Below the pieces are notes generated by a model, which searched no databases, was not told the origin of the DNA, and saw only the letters and a program-made list of their open reading frames with translations. The position numbers were made by a program, and so were the translations under genes. Source: Selenomonadaceae bacterium (GTDB taxonomy: Bacteria > Bacillota > Negativicutes > Selenomonadales > Selenomonadaceae). Taken from it: 19,345 bases of DNA. Below, one piece after another: positions 1 through 6,089 of the stretch. The stretch lies in contig JAEEGN010000008.1 of NCBI GenBank assembly GCA_016280345.1, forward strand, positions 1-19,345, written 5' to 3'. The first letter of the stretch is position 1, and the number at the start of each line of letters is the position of its first letter.

Positions 1-2
1 AG

Positions 3-443
3 AACGTGTTTACACAAGGCAGAGATTTGAAAGACTTGCATCGCAAAGGGTGGACCAGAGAGAATGGCATGCTTACGCCTGAACATGACGCTGCGCATGT
101 ACATTGGGGTGGAGAATGGCGCATGCCGACGGTACAGGAACCGATAGATCTCTGTAAAAAGTGCGACTGGAGTTGGACGTCGGTGAATGGAGTGAATGGG
201 TATAGCGTTCGTGGCAGGGGTGCTTACGCTTCAGCAAGTATCTTCCTCCCCTGCACCGGCCGCGGCTTGGGGACTTCGCTCGACGGTGCCGGTTTGTACG
301 GCCCCTACTGGTCGTCCGTTCCGGGCTCGGACGACTACGGCGCGTGGTGGTTTGGCTTCGATTCGAACAACAACCACACGTACTACTACGGCCGCCGCTT
401 CTACGGGCAGTCCGTCCGTCCCGTGCAAGGGTTCACCAAATAG
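3..443 (+). CDS. FISUMP-domain protein, C-terminal part (5' end outside window)
   Basis: The reading frame is open to the left edge and no ribosome binding site precedes the first possible start (GTG at 6), so this is most likely the end of a longer surface or secreted protein. The visible residues fit the Fibrobacter succinogenes major paralogous domain: a WRMPT motif, a Trp-rich CDWSWTSVNGVNGY segment, SIFLPCTG, GPYWSS, then a variable stretch and the terminal G-x-SVRPV signature. The family is typically exported and found in many paralogous copies; its biochemical role is not established. The last 30 or so codons are unusual: between FDS and the SVRPV signature almost every codon is NNC (AAC, CAC, TAC, GGC, CGC, TTC). 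That is what mutagenesis of AAC codons in a retroelement template would leave. No reverse transcriptase or template repeat was seen in this window. The domain call is good; a role as a diversified target is an inference. Confidence 0.8.
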   Translation, partial: NVFTQGRDLKDLHRKGWTRENGMLTPEHDAAHVHWGGEWRMPTVQEPIDLCKKCDWSWTSVNGVNGYSVRGRGAYASASIFLPCTGRGLGTSLDGAGLYGPYWSSVPGSDDYGAWWFGFDSNNNHTYYYGRRFYGQSVRPVQGFTK

Positions 444-460
444 CGAGCAACGCGAGCGCA

Positions 461-484
461 TTCAATTCTTCAATTCTTTAATTC
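461..484 (+). repeat. Three tandem 8-bp units after the FISUMP stop
   Basis: Directly after the stop codon of the first gene lie two perfect TTCAATTC units and one TTTAATTC unit. The run is AT-rich in a GC-balanced context and is followed by TTTGCGG. No dyad long enough for a terminator stem is visible. It may be a slippage product or a 3' mark of this gene family. Confidence 0.6.
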
Positions 485-532
485 TTTGCGGAAACAAATC
501 AGCAAGGCGGCACCAATTGACACTACAACTTG

Positions 533-630
533 ACACAGTAGGAGCAACTACATGCAGACGATAGATGAAGCGAGAGAGCATTGCCGGTTTGTCGGCAAGG
601 GCATCGAGAAGATGGTCGCGGACGGAGAAG
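533..630 (+). repeat. Dispersed 5'-end repeat, copy A (within the intact gene)
   Basis: This is the reference copy: leader ACACAGTAGGAG plus spacer, then the first ~27 codons of the gene at 552. Copies B and D match it closely, including at third codon positions (copy B differs at about three bases over the coding part). This implies recent duplication rather than conserved protein function alone. Confidence 0.8.
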
Positions 631-857
631 ACCTCACCGCGAAGTTTGAGGGCACGCAATTGATCTGGTTCAAGGTGGACAAGGACGGCGACGGCGTGAA
701 GGTTATCGGAGGCGAAATCGGCGGCGACGATTCTGGCCTCGTCATCTCCGAAAGCGGCGTCACTAAGCGACATGGCGACGAGATCGTGGGCTATGCCTTC
801 GACGCTGAAACCCGCGCCGCCCTTGTGGAGTTCTTCGACACTCTTTATTACGCATGA
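552..857 (+). CDS. Small soluble protein of unknown function (101 aa), parent of a dispersed 5'-end repeat
   Basis: I do not recognise a family. The ATG at 552 is preceded by AGGAG with about 7 nt spacing. The product is acidic, has no signal peptide or membrane segment, and looks like a compact alpha/beta domain: an N-terminal helix (MQTIDEAREHCRFVGKGIEK), a beta-rich middle with Asp/Gly turns (KVDKDGDGVKVIGGEIGGDD) and a C-terminal helix ending in FFDTLYYA. It is the only full-length copy; the first ~27 codons and the leader recur as truncated copies at 4302-4401, 8186-8250 and 9091-9190. The stop codon overlaps an ATG (ATGA at 854) in the frame of the next gene, but that gene probably starts later, at 905. 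Its position upstream of the TerB-like gene suggests co-expression. Its role is unknown; it could be an accessory or immunity-type protein, but nothing in the sequence proves that. Confidence 0.75.
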   Translation: MQTIDEAREHCRFVGKGIEKMVADGEDLTAKFEGTQLIWFKVDKDGDGVKVIGGEIGGDDSGLVISESGVTKRHGDEIVGYAFDAETRAALVEFFDTLYYA

Positions 858-904
858 AACCGTCGAGACCTTTTTTGACGCGAAAAGAGAGAGGAAAACA
901 TAAG

Positions 905-2473
905 ATGGCAACAAGCTCCCGGAAGGATCGCCGTGCGGACACCGGTACAATGGCAGGTATGGCTATTTCTGGTGCTTCGGTTGACGTTGTATCACGCTTT
1001 GGCACGGCTGTGAAGGAACACTTGGCCGCATACTCTGGAATTGACAACGACCTGGGGCGTGAATGGAATCGCGGGCTGAAGGAATTCTCGGAATATAAAA
1101 TCTCCGCAGATCCGAACGTTGATCCAAAGCGGTATTACGCCGAATTGCGCGCGAAAGCCGGGTACGTTGCCGAGAGGATAGAGGTCTCGCGGACGAGAGC
1201 GGAGGAGGCCATATCCGGCAAGAGTCCGACGACTGTCAGGACGGATGACTTGCCCGGACATGTCAACGATCCGCTCTTTGACATAACCAGCGAGGTGGAC
1301 GCCTCCGGCAATCCGGTTCCCGGAAGCAGCGCCCAGATGAAATTCAGGGGCAAGTCGCCCGCTGAATGCCTAGACATCCTTTCGGGCAAGGACTGCCGGA
1401 AGTATGTTGACAGCGACTGCAAGTTGATGGTGCCGAAGGATTTCTACGACGGCGTCAAGGAGGAGCTCGCGGAGCGAATCAAGAGCCTCAAAGGGCAGGT
1501 CGAGCACCTGAAGGCGACCGGGAATACTGAAGCCTTGGCCCGTCGTGAGGCCGAGCTTGCCAAGCTCGAGACGATTGACAGAAATCTCGTCAAGAGCAAG
1601 GTCACGACTGAAGAGGCCGTCGAGGGGTACCTTAATCCTGAGGTATCTACGGCAAAAGACATTGTACGCGTGGCCCACCGCGCAGGCGTGGAGCAGCTGA
1701 AGATGGGGGCCGCGATAGGCGGCGGCATGTCTCTTGCGAGGAACCTTGTTGACGTTTACCGTGGGAAGAAGACGATCGGCGAGGCGGTAAAATCGGTGGC
1801 CATTGATACTTCGGGGGCGGCGGCGGGCGCTTATGGCGTCGCCTTCACGGGCGCCGTCATCAAGGGGACTGCACAGAACTCGGCAAGTTCCTACGTCAGG
1901 ACGCTTGCCAAGTCTAGCCTGCCTGCGTATATCGCGACGGCAACGTTTGAAATCGGCAAGACGATGGCGCAGTTCTTCAGCGGGAAGATTGACGGCGCCC
2001 AGTGTGTCGAGGAATTGGGCGTAAAGGGTTATTGCATGACGTCGAGCGCGATGTACGCGGCAATCGGGCAAGTGGCTATTCCGATACCCATTGTCGGCGC
2101 CATGGCCGGCAGCATGCTTGGCTATTTCATCGGAAGCGCTTCATACAGGGAGCTGAAGGACAGCCTTAAAATGGCGAAGCTGGCGCGCGAGGCGCGAATC
2201 CGCATCGAGCGGGAATGCGAGGAGGCGATTGCCCTCGTAAAAGAGTGTCGTGCGGAGCTGCAGGCGAACATCGACAAGTATTTGGAGAACAAGAAGGCCT
2301 TTTTTGAGGTGACGTTCAACTCGGTCAAGGAATGCCTTGAACTGGGCGACATTGATGGATATATCGCCGGGACGAACGAGATGATCAGGCATCTTGGCGG
2401 AACGCCGCAGTACAGCAGCAAGGCCGAGTTCGACGCCCTGATGGCGGATCCAACCAAACCATTTACTTTGTAA
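905..2473 (+). CDS. Large protein with coiled coil and glycine-zipper membrane region, unknown function
   Basis: The start at ATG 905 is chosen because GAGAGAGG-AAAA precedes it, as in the neighbouring genes; an upstream in-frame ATG at 854 overlaps the previous stop and has no clear binding site. The 522-residue product has an N-terminal region of about 110 residues, a Cys-containing middle domain, and a Lys/Glu-rich coiled coil around residues 180-220 (ending ETIDRNLVKSKV). The segment STAKDIVRVAHRAGVEQ follows, then glycine/alanine-rich hydrophobic stretches (GAAIGGG, GAAAGAYGVAFTGAVIKG, AIPIPIVGAMAGSMLGYFIG) and a C-terminal helical region. From memory this resembles a widespread uncharacterised bacterial family with the same STAKDI...GAAIGGG core, but I cannot name it. 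Glycine-zipper helices suggest membrane insertion or oligomerisation. It sits 25 nt upstream of the TerB-like gene, so the two are probably co-transcribed. An effector or membrane scaffold role is inference. Confidence 0.8.
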   Translation: MATSSRKDRRADTGTMAGMAISGASVDVVSRFGTAVKEHLAAYSGIDNDLGREWNRGLKEFSEYKISADPNVDPKRYYAELRAKAGYVAERIEVSRTRAEEAISGKSPTTVRTDDLPGHVNDPLFDITSEVDASGNPVPGSSAQMKFRGKSPAECLDILSGKDCRKYVDSDCKLMVPKDFYDGVKEELAERIKSLKGQVEHLKATGNTEALARREAELAKLETIDRNLVKSKVTTEEAVEGYLNPEVSTAKDIVRVAHRAGVEQLKMGAAIGGGMSLARNLVDVYRGKKTIGEAVKSVAIDTSGAAAGAYGVAFTGAVIKGTAQNSASSYVRTLAKSSLPAYIATATFEIGKTMAQFFSGKIDGAQCVEELGVKGYCMTSSAMYAAIGQVAIPIPIVGAMAGSMLGYFIGSASYRELKDSLKMAKLAREARIRIERECEEAIALVKECRAELQANIDKYLENKKAFFEVTFNSVKECLELGDIDGYIAGTNEMIRHLGGTPQYSSKAEFDALMADPTKPFTL

Positions 2474-2498
2474 ACAAAAACCAAAAGAGGAAACTGAC

Positions 2499-3203
2499 AT
2501 GATAAACAATGCGAATTCAGGCGGAAGTCTGGTCATCGGTTTTGATCAGGCCAAGAACATCTTGAAAGTCGCCTACCTTCTCACTGCGATCGACGGGGAG
2601 ATTTGCGAGAAGGAAAAGGCGAAGTTCCGGACGTTGATGCGCGAGCTCTTTGCCAAACGCTATGCAGACGACGACGTGATGTCATATCTTGAGGATGTTA
2701 CCGAGGGGGCGAGAACGCTGATCGCACTTAGGGATTTCTACTCCGAGGAAGAGGAAATCGTCAAGGCATTTGTCGCGAAGGCTGCTACGGCTACCGCGAA
2801 CATAATGATCGACCCCTATGTGGTGCGTTGTGCTTTTGCGATATGGATTAGCATTTGCTGTGCGGACGGGGACTACTCAAAGATTGAACGGTCTGCGGTG
2901 AAACGACTACAGCACCTGGTCAATGCCTTTGGGGCAGGAAGCAGGCCGGAGATTAGCGCTTTTGCAGGCACAGGCATCTCCTTGCTCAGTTCGCTGTGTG
3001 CGATAAAGTCCTTGACGCGAATGACGGCGAATGGGAACAGCATCACGGACAAGTTCCTTGTAGAAGTTGAAAAGCGCGTGAAGAAGATTGGCGAAATCTA
3101 CGCAAAGCTGGATGCCGCCAATGAAGGAGACATGAAGCAGAACTACAAGGACATGTATGATTTCGAGGTGGAGGAATTGAAGGAGTTCCTTGCAGCCAAG
3201 TGA
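2499..3203 (+). CDS. TerB-like protein (two TerB/DjlA-N type half-repeats)
   Basis: The start ATG 2499 follows AAAAGAGGAAACTGAC, a clear binding site. The 234-residue protein shows the TerB hallmark twice: AYLLTAIDGEICEKEKAKF near residues 25-43 and ISICCADGDYSKIERSAV near 119-136. Each is an [A]xxDGE/D turn followed by an E/K/E-rich helix, the acidic motif known from tellurite-resistance TerB and the N-domain of co-chaperone DjlA. TerB domains are all-helical, and Ter family acidic loops have been linked to metal binding and envelope-associated stress response. No signal peptide is present, so it is likely cytosolic or membrane-peripheral. It is flanked on both sides by glycine-zipper proteins and lies upstream of the vWA-phosphatase-kinase triad, which fits the known co-occurrence of TerB domains with TerY-type vWA proteins. 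The domain call is fairly firm; the precise role here is unknown. Confidence 0.78.
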   Translation: MINNANSGGSLVIGFDQAKNILKVAYLLTAIDGEICEKEKAKFRTLMRELFAKRYADDDVMSYLEDVTEGARTLIALRDFYSEEEEIVKAFVAKAATATANIMIDPYVVRCAFAIWISICCADGDYSKIERSAVKRLQHLVNAFGAGSRPEISAFAGTGISLLSSLCAIKSLTRMTANGNSITDKFLVEVEKRVKKIGEIYAKLDAANEGDMKQNYKDMYDFEVEELKEFLAAK

Positions 3204-3231
3204 AGGTAAAAGAAATCAAGGAGGAAAAATC

Positions 3232-4233
3232 ATGGTGATCACATTTACAACAGGTTGCGTCATTGGCGTTTGCTCGGCTCTTGGTTTGTTTGGAGCCGGC
3301 AAGGGCGTAAAGGCGGCGATTGACAATTCAGAGGCAAACGACACGAACGAACGTGCGCAGAGCATACTCGACAAGGCGAAGACAACAGCCGAGAAGGCCC
3401 GTGATTCGCTTAAGCAATGGCTCACGAATCTCGGTAACAAGCGCATTTTTGCCCGCAAGCAGCCGATCGCGAAGTTCATCGAAACCTTTTCGAAGATCCG
3501 AAACTTCGACGTGAAGGCGCTGCCGTTGACTAAAGAGCCGCTTATCGAAAAGTTTGACGTCGCTGAAATCAAGGCTGACGAGATAAAGTTCATGAACATG
3601 CTGGCTGGCGCGGCAGGCGGCTTGGCGGCGGGGGGCGCAATGGCGTTTGGCGCCTTCGGCGCTGTCGGGACGTTTGCAGCGGCATCGACTGGTACGGCAA
3701 TTGCGTCGCTGAGCGGTGCGGCTGCGACCAATGCCACTCTTGCGTGGCTCGGTGGAGGCGCACTTGCCGCCGGCGGCGGCGGAATGGCCGCTGGTGCAGC
3801 GGTTCTCGGAGGAATCGTGGCTGGACCGGCCTTGGCCATTTTCGGTTGTGTCGTTGGTGCAAAGGCGAGCGCCAAGCTTGACCAGGCGAAGAGCAATCTT
3901 GCCAAGGCTAGGCAAATCTCGGAGGAACTCGCCACGGCCACCACCGCACTTAATGGACTGACGGAGCAGGCAAAAATGTTCACCAGACTTACAAATGAAG
4001 TGTGTGAATTGTTCATCCCCCAGGTAGAGGGTCTTGTGTCTATCATTGACAGATGCGGGCCTAATTACAAGAAATACCCTAGAGATTGTCAGGATTTTGT
4101 TGTCGCCACTGTTTCTACATATCAGGTTCTTCGCGCCATTGTTGATGTCCGCATCATGAAGGACGACGGTTCTCTTGACGCAACGTCGAACAAGATTGCC
4201 ATGTTGGCCCAGGATTTCCTGGCCAAGTCTTGA
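3232..4233 (+). CDS. Glycine-zipper membrane protein with flanking helices, unknown function
   Basis: The start ATG 3232 is preceded by the strong site AAGGAGGAAAAATC; an in-frame TTG at 3190, inside the end of the TerB-like gene, is rejected. The 333-residue product begins with a hydrophobic helix (TTGCVIGVCSALGLFGAGKG), then a Lys/Asp/Ala-rich helical region. A very Gly/Ala-rich hydrophobic block spans about residues 121-215, with repeated AGAAGG, AAGGAMAFG, LGGGALAAGGGGMAAG and GGIVAGPALAIFG patterns. Helical heptads such as KLDQAKSNLAKARQISEEL and a C-terminal helical domain follow. The plan of helix, amphipathic Gly/Ala hairpin, helix is like that of helical pore-forming or membrane-remodelling proteins, but no family was recognised. 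Because it follows the TerB-like gene after 28 nt, it is likely in the same operon. A membrane effector role is an inference only. The minus-strand open frame over it is a shadow of its Ala/Gly codons. Confidence 0.8.
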   Translation: MVITFTTGCVIGVCSALGLFGAGKGVKAAIDNSEANDTNERAQSILDKAKTTAEKARDSLKQWLTNLGNKRIFARKQPIAKFIETFSKIRNFDVKALPLTKEPLIEKFDVAEIKADEIKFMNMLAGAAGGLAAGGAMAFGAFGAVGTFAAASTGTAIASLSGAAATNATLAWLGGGALAAGGGGMAAGAAVLGGIVAGPALAIFGCVVGAKASAKLDQAKSNLAKARQISEELATATTALNGLTEQAKMFTRLTNEVCELFIPQVEGLVSIIDRCGPNYKKYPRDCQDFVVATVSTYQVLRAIVDVRIMKDDGSLDATSNKIAMLAQDFLAKS

Positions 4234-4301
4234 CGGATGGTTGGCAGTAGAAGGGAAACGGCGATGAAGAGGAGGATGTCGTCGCTACGTAATACCGTCT
4301 A

Positions 4302-4401
4302 ACCACAGTAAAGGAGCGAGGAATGCAGACGATAGATGAAGCGAGAGAGCATTGCCGGTTCGTCGGCAAGGGCATCGAGAGGATGGTCGCGGACGGCGAA
4401 G
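4302..4401 (+). repeat. Dispersed 5'-end repeat, copy B
   Basis: This copy has the leader ACCACAGTAAAGGAG and the first ~27 codons of the gene at 552, nearly identical to copy A. Similarity stops after GCGAAGG. It fills most of the gap between the glycine-zipper gene and the vWA gene. Confidence 0.85.
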
Positions 4402-4424
4402 GCTTAAAGTGGATTTCACAATGA
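4323..4424 (+). CDS. Truncated 33-residue copy of the 552 gene product
   Basis: This ORF begins with ATG behind AAAGGAG (spacing about 7 nt) and encodes the same N-terminus as the gene at 552 (MQTIDEAREHCRFVGKGIER), then diverges to GLKWISQ and stops. It has a working-looking start site, so it may be translated as a small peptide or may act as a leader for the vWA gene 28 nt downstream. The simplest view is a gene remnant left by recombination. No function is known. Confidence 0.45.
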   Translation: MQTIDEAREHCRFVGKGIERMVADGEGLKWISQ

Positions 4425-4452
4425 AACAAACAACCAAAAGGAGAAAATCAAA

Positions 4453-5322
4453 ATGAGTTATTCAGAAGTTCCAAACAGAGCCAATCCAATGGCGATTCTA
4501 TTTGTCGTTGACCAATCGGGGTCAATGAGCGATAAAATGCCGAAGACTGGCAATACGAAGGCTGATCAGGTCGCAACAGTCATCAACAAGATGTTCAGCG
4601 AACTGATAACAAAGGCAACGAAGCAAGATGGCGTGCGCCACTACTACGATGTGGGTGTCATCGGCTACGGGCATAGGGGTGTTTACAATGCACTTCAGGG
4701 GCCGTTTACTGGGCAGATACTCAACCCCATCGATCAAATTGCTGCAAACCCCCTCCGTGTTGAACAGCGGATGAATGAGGTCGTTACTGCGACAGGGGAT
4801 ATTGTTCAAGTGCCGGAAAGTTTCTCCGTTTGGTTTGATCCTGTGGCAAGTGGGGGTACGCCAATGTCCGGAGCAATGAAGCTTGCTGCTGAGACGATTG
4901 CTCCGTGGTGCGACGCACACCCTGACTCATTTCCTCCCGTGATCATTCACATTACAGATGGTGAATATGGCGACAGGGATCCTTCTGGCATTGCGGAAGG
5001 GATCAAGACCTTCACCACCAACGATGGTAATGTCCTTCTTTGCAACCTGCACATCTCATCCGAAAAAGCGGCTCCGATATCATTCCCGGATAACGAGGCC
5101 ATGTTGCCAGACCAATTTGCCAAGACGCTTTTCAGGATGTCAAGCGTGATTCCTGAGTCCATGCACCAGACGGTGTCTGAGATTCTGGGTACGAGTGTAA
5201 GGCTTTCTTCCGATACGCGCTTCTTTACCTTTAATGGCAATGAGGTTGACATCGTGAAGTTCCTGCGTGTCGGCACACAAGGTACACAACCAGTTTTGAT
5301 CACCTACGGCGGGGAACGCTGA
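4453..5322 (+). CDS. vWA-domain protein, TerY-like, first gene of a TerY-P triad
   Basis: The start ATG 4453 follows AAAAGGAGAAAATC. The 289-residue protein is almost entirely a von Willebrand factor A domain. The metal-ion-dependent adhesion site is complete: D20-Q-S22-G-S24 (DxSxS) at the end of strand 1, a threonine at about residue 136 in ASGGTPMSG, and an aspartate at about 169 in HITDGEYGD. No signal peptide or membrane segment is visible, so it should be cytosolic. In Ter systems, TerY-type vWA proteins are thought to act as metal-dependent interaction scaffolds that are coupled to a phosphatase and a kinase. Here the phosphatase gene starts 1 nt after the stop codon, so the two are almost certainly translationally coupled. 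I am sure of the vWA domain and confident about the triad. A classical tellurite-resistance role is not implied. Confidence 0.88.
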   Translation: MSYSEVPNRANPMAILFVVDQSGSMSDKMPKTGNTKADQVATVINKMFSELITKATKQDGVRHYYDVGVIGYGHRGVYNALQGPFTGQILNPIDQIAANPLRVEQRMNEVVTATGDIVQVPESFSVWFDPVASGGTPMSGAMKLAAETIAPWCDAHPDSFPPVIIHITDGEYGDRDPSGIAEGIKTFTTNDGNVLLCNLHISSEKAAPISFPDNEAMLPDQFAKTLFRMSSVIPESMHQTVSEILGTSVRLSSDTRFFTFNGNEVDIVKFLRVGTQGTQPVLITYGGER

Positions 5323-5323
5323 A

Positions 5324-6088
5324 ATGAATCTGCTCTGGCGCAAGACCACGACCAAGGTATTTGGAGACGCGCACTCCAAGAACGAGGATGTTTTTCTCCC
5401 GCATTGTACGCGGAGAGAGAGCATTAAACGATTTGTTATGTGTGATGGTGCTACGTCATCATACGCTTCTCGTGTTTGGGCGGAGGTTCTTGCGTCGGAG
5501 TTTGTTAAGGAAGGCGAGACGTCGGCGAAAGACAGGGTTTATGCAGCGGCTAAACAGTATGAGGTGAAGTATCCCGTGTCGTCTCTGGCGGGAATGAGCC
5601 ATAGTGAGATTGAAGCATTCAAGCGTGGAAGTTCTGCTACTTTGCTTCTGCTGGAACAGACTTCTAGTGAGTCATCGTGCATTCATGTCAAGGCGGTAGG
5701 CGATACATGCGTATTCGTACTTGATGGCAAGGGACGTGTCACTAGAAGTTTTCCATTAGAAGCGGCTGAGCAGTTCTCTACGAGTGCGTACTTGGTGACT
5801 GTGACTTTTGAGGGCCTCAAGCAGTTGTTTGACGAGCAGACGAAAGATTACTACTGGAAAGAAACCGACATTGATCTGTCTGATCAGCCTGATTCGTTAC
5901 TCCTTTGTGCCACAGATGCAGTTTCCCAGTGGATAATGGCGCGGCGAGATCGACCAGACGAGATACGAAGATTGCTTAAGGCCGTAACGCGACCTGGGAG
6001 GGATAAGTTTGCACGCTTCATAGAGCATGAAAGGAAGTTGGGCGCAATGCCAACTGACGATTCTACCGTTGCAATCCTGAGACAATGA
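5324..6088 (+). CDS. PP2C-like serine/threonine phosphatase, second gene of the triad
   Basis: The start ATG 5324 lies 1 nt after the vWA stop, with GGGGAACGC upstream as a binding site. The 254-residue protein shows the PP2C (PPM) motifs in order: KNEDVF near residue 22, VMCDGATSS with metal-ligand Asp41, GSSATLLLLE (about 105-114), VGDTCVFVLD (about 127-136), LCATDAVSQW with Asp198 and the terminal PTDDSTVAIL with Asp245/Asp246. The second motif is DGAT rather than the classical DGHGG, a form I associate with bacterial stand-alone PP2C phosphatases. It should dephosphorylate Ser/Thr on targets of the kinase encoded next door, or the kinase or vWA protein themselves. The kinase gene begins 1 nt after its stop. 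The fold call is strong; its substrates are unknown. Confidence 0.87.
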   Translation: MNLLWRKTTTKVFGDAHSKNEDVFLPHCTRRESIKRFVMCDGATSSYASRVWAEVLASEFVKEGETSAKDRVYAAAKQYEVKYPVSSLAGMSHSEIEAFKRGSSATLLLLEQTSSESSCIHVKAVGDTCVFVLDGKGRVTRSFPLEAAEQFSTSAYLVTVTFEGLKQLFDEQTKDYYWKETDIDLSDQPDSLLLCATDAVSQWIMARRDRPDEIRRLLKAVTRPGRDKFARFIEHERKLGAMPTDDSTVAILRQ

Positions 6089-6089
6089 T

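Noticed and set aside
517..535. Two TTGACA hexamers upstream of the gene at 552, read as -35 elements
   Set aside because: No -10-like sequence lies 16-18 bp downstream of either. The spacing would put the -10 over the ribosome site or inside the coding region.
854..904. An upstream start (ATG 854) for the large glycine-zipper gene
   Set aside because: It overlaps the previous stop without its own binding site, and the extra residues are basic and unrelated to the rest. ATG 905 has a binding site like those of the neighbouring genes.
3216..4046. A 276-codon minus-strand frame rich in Ala, Pro and Ser
   Set aside because: This is a mirror of the Gly/Ala-rich codons of the glycine-zipper gene. 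The + strand frame has a strong ribosome site and a sensible domain plan.
4453..5322. A tellurite-resistance operon in the strict sense
   Set aside because: No TerC, TerD or TerZ-type genes are visible. Only a TerB-like gene and the vWA-phosphatase-kinase triad are present, so a resistance phenotype cannot be claimed.
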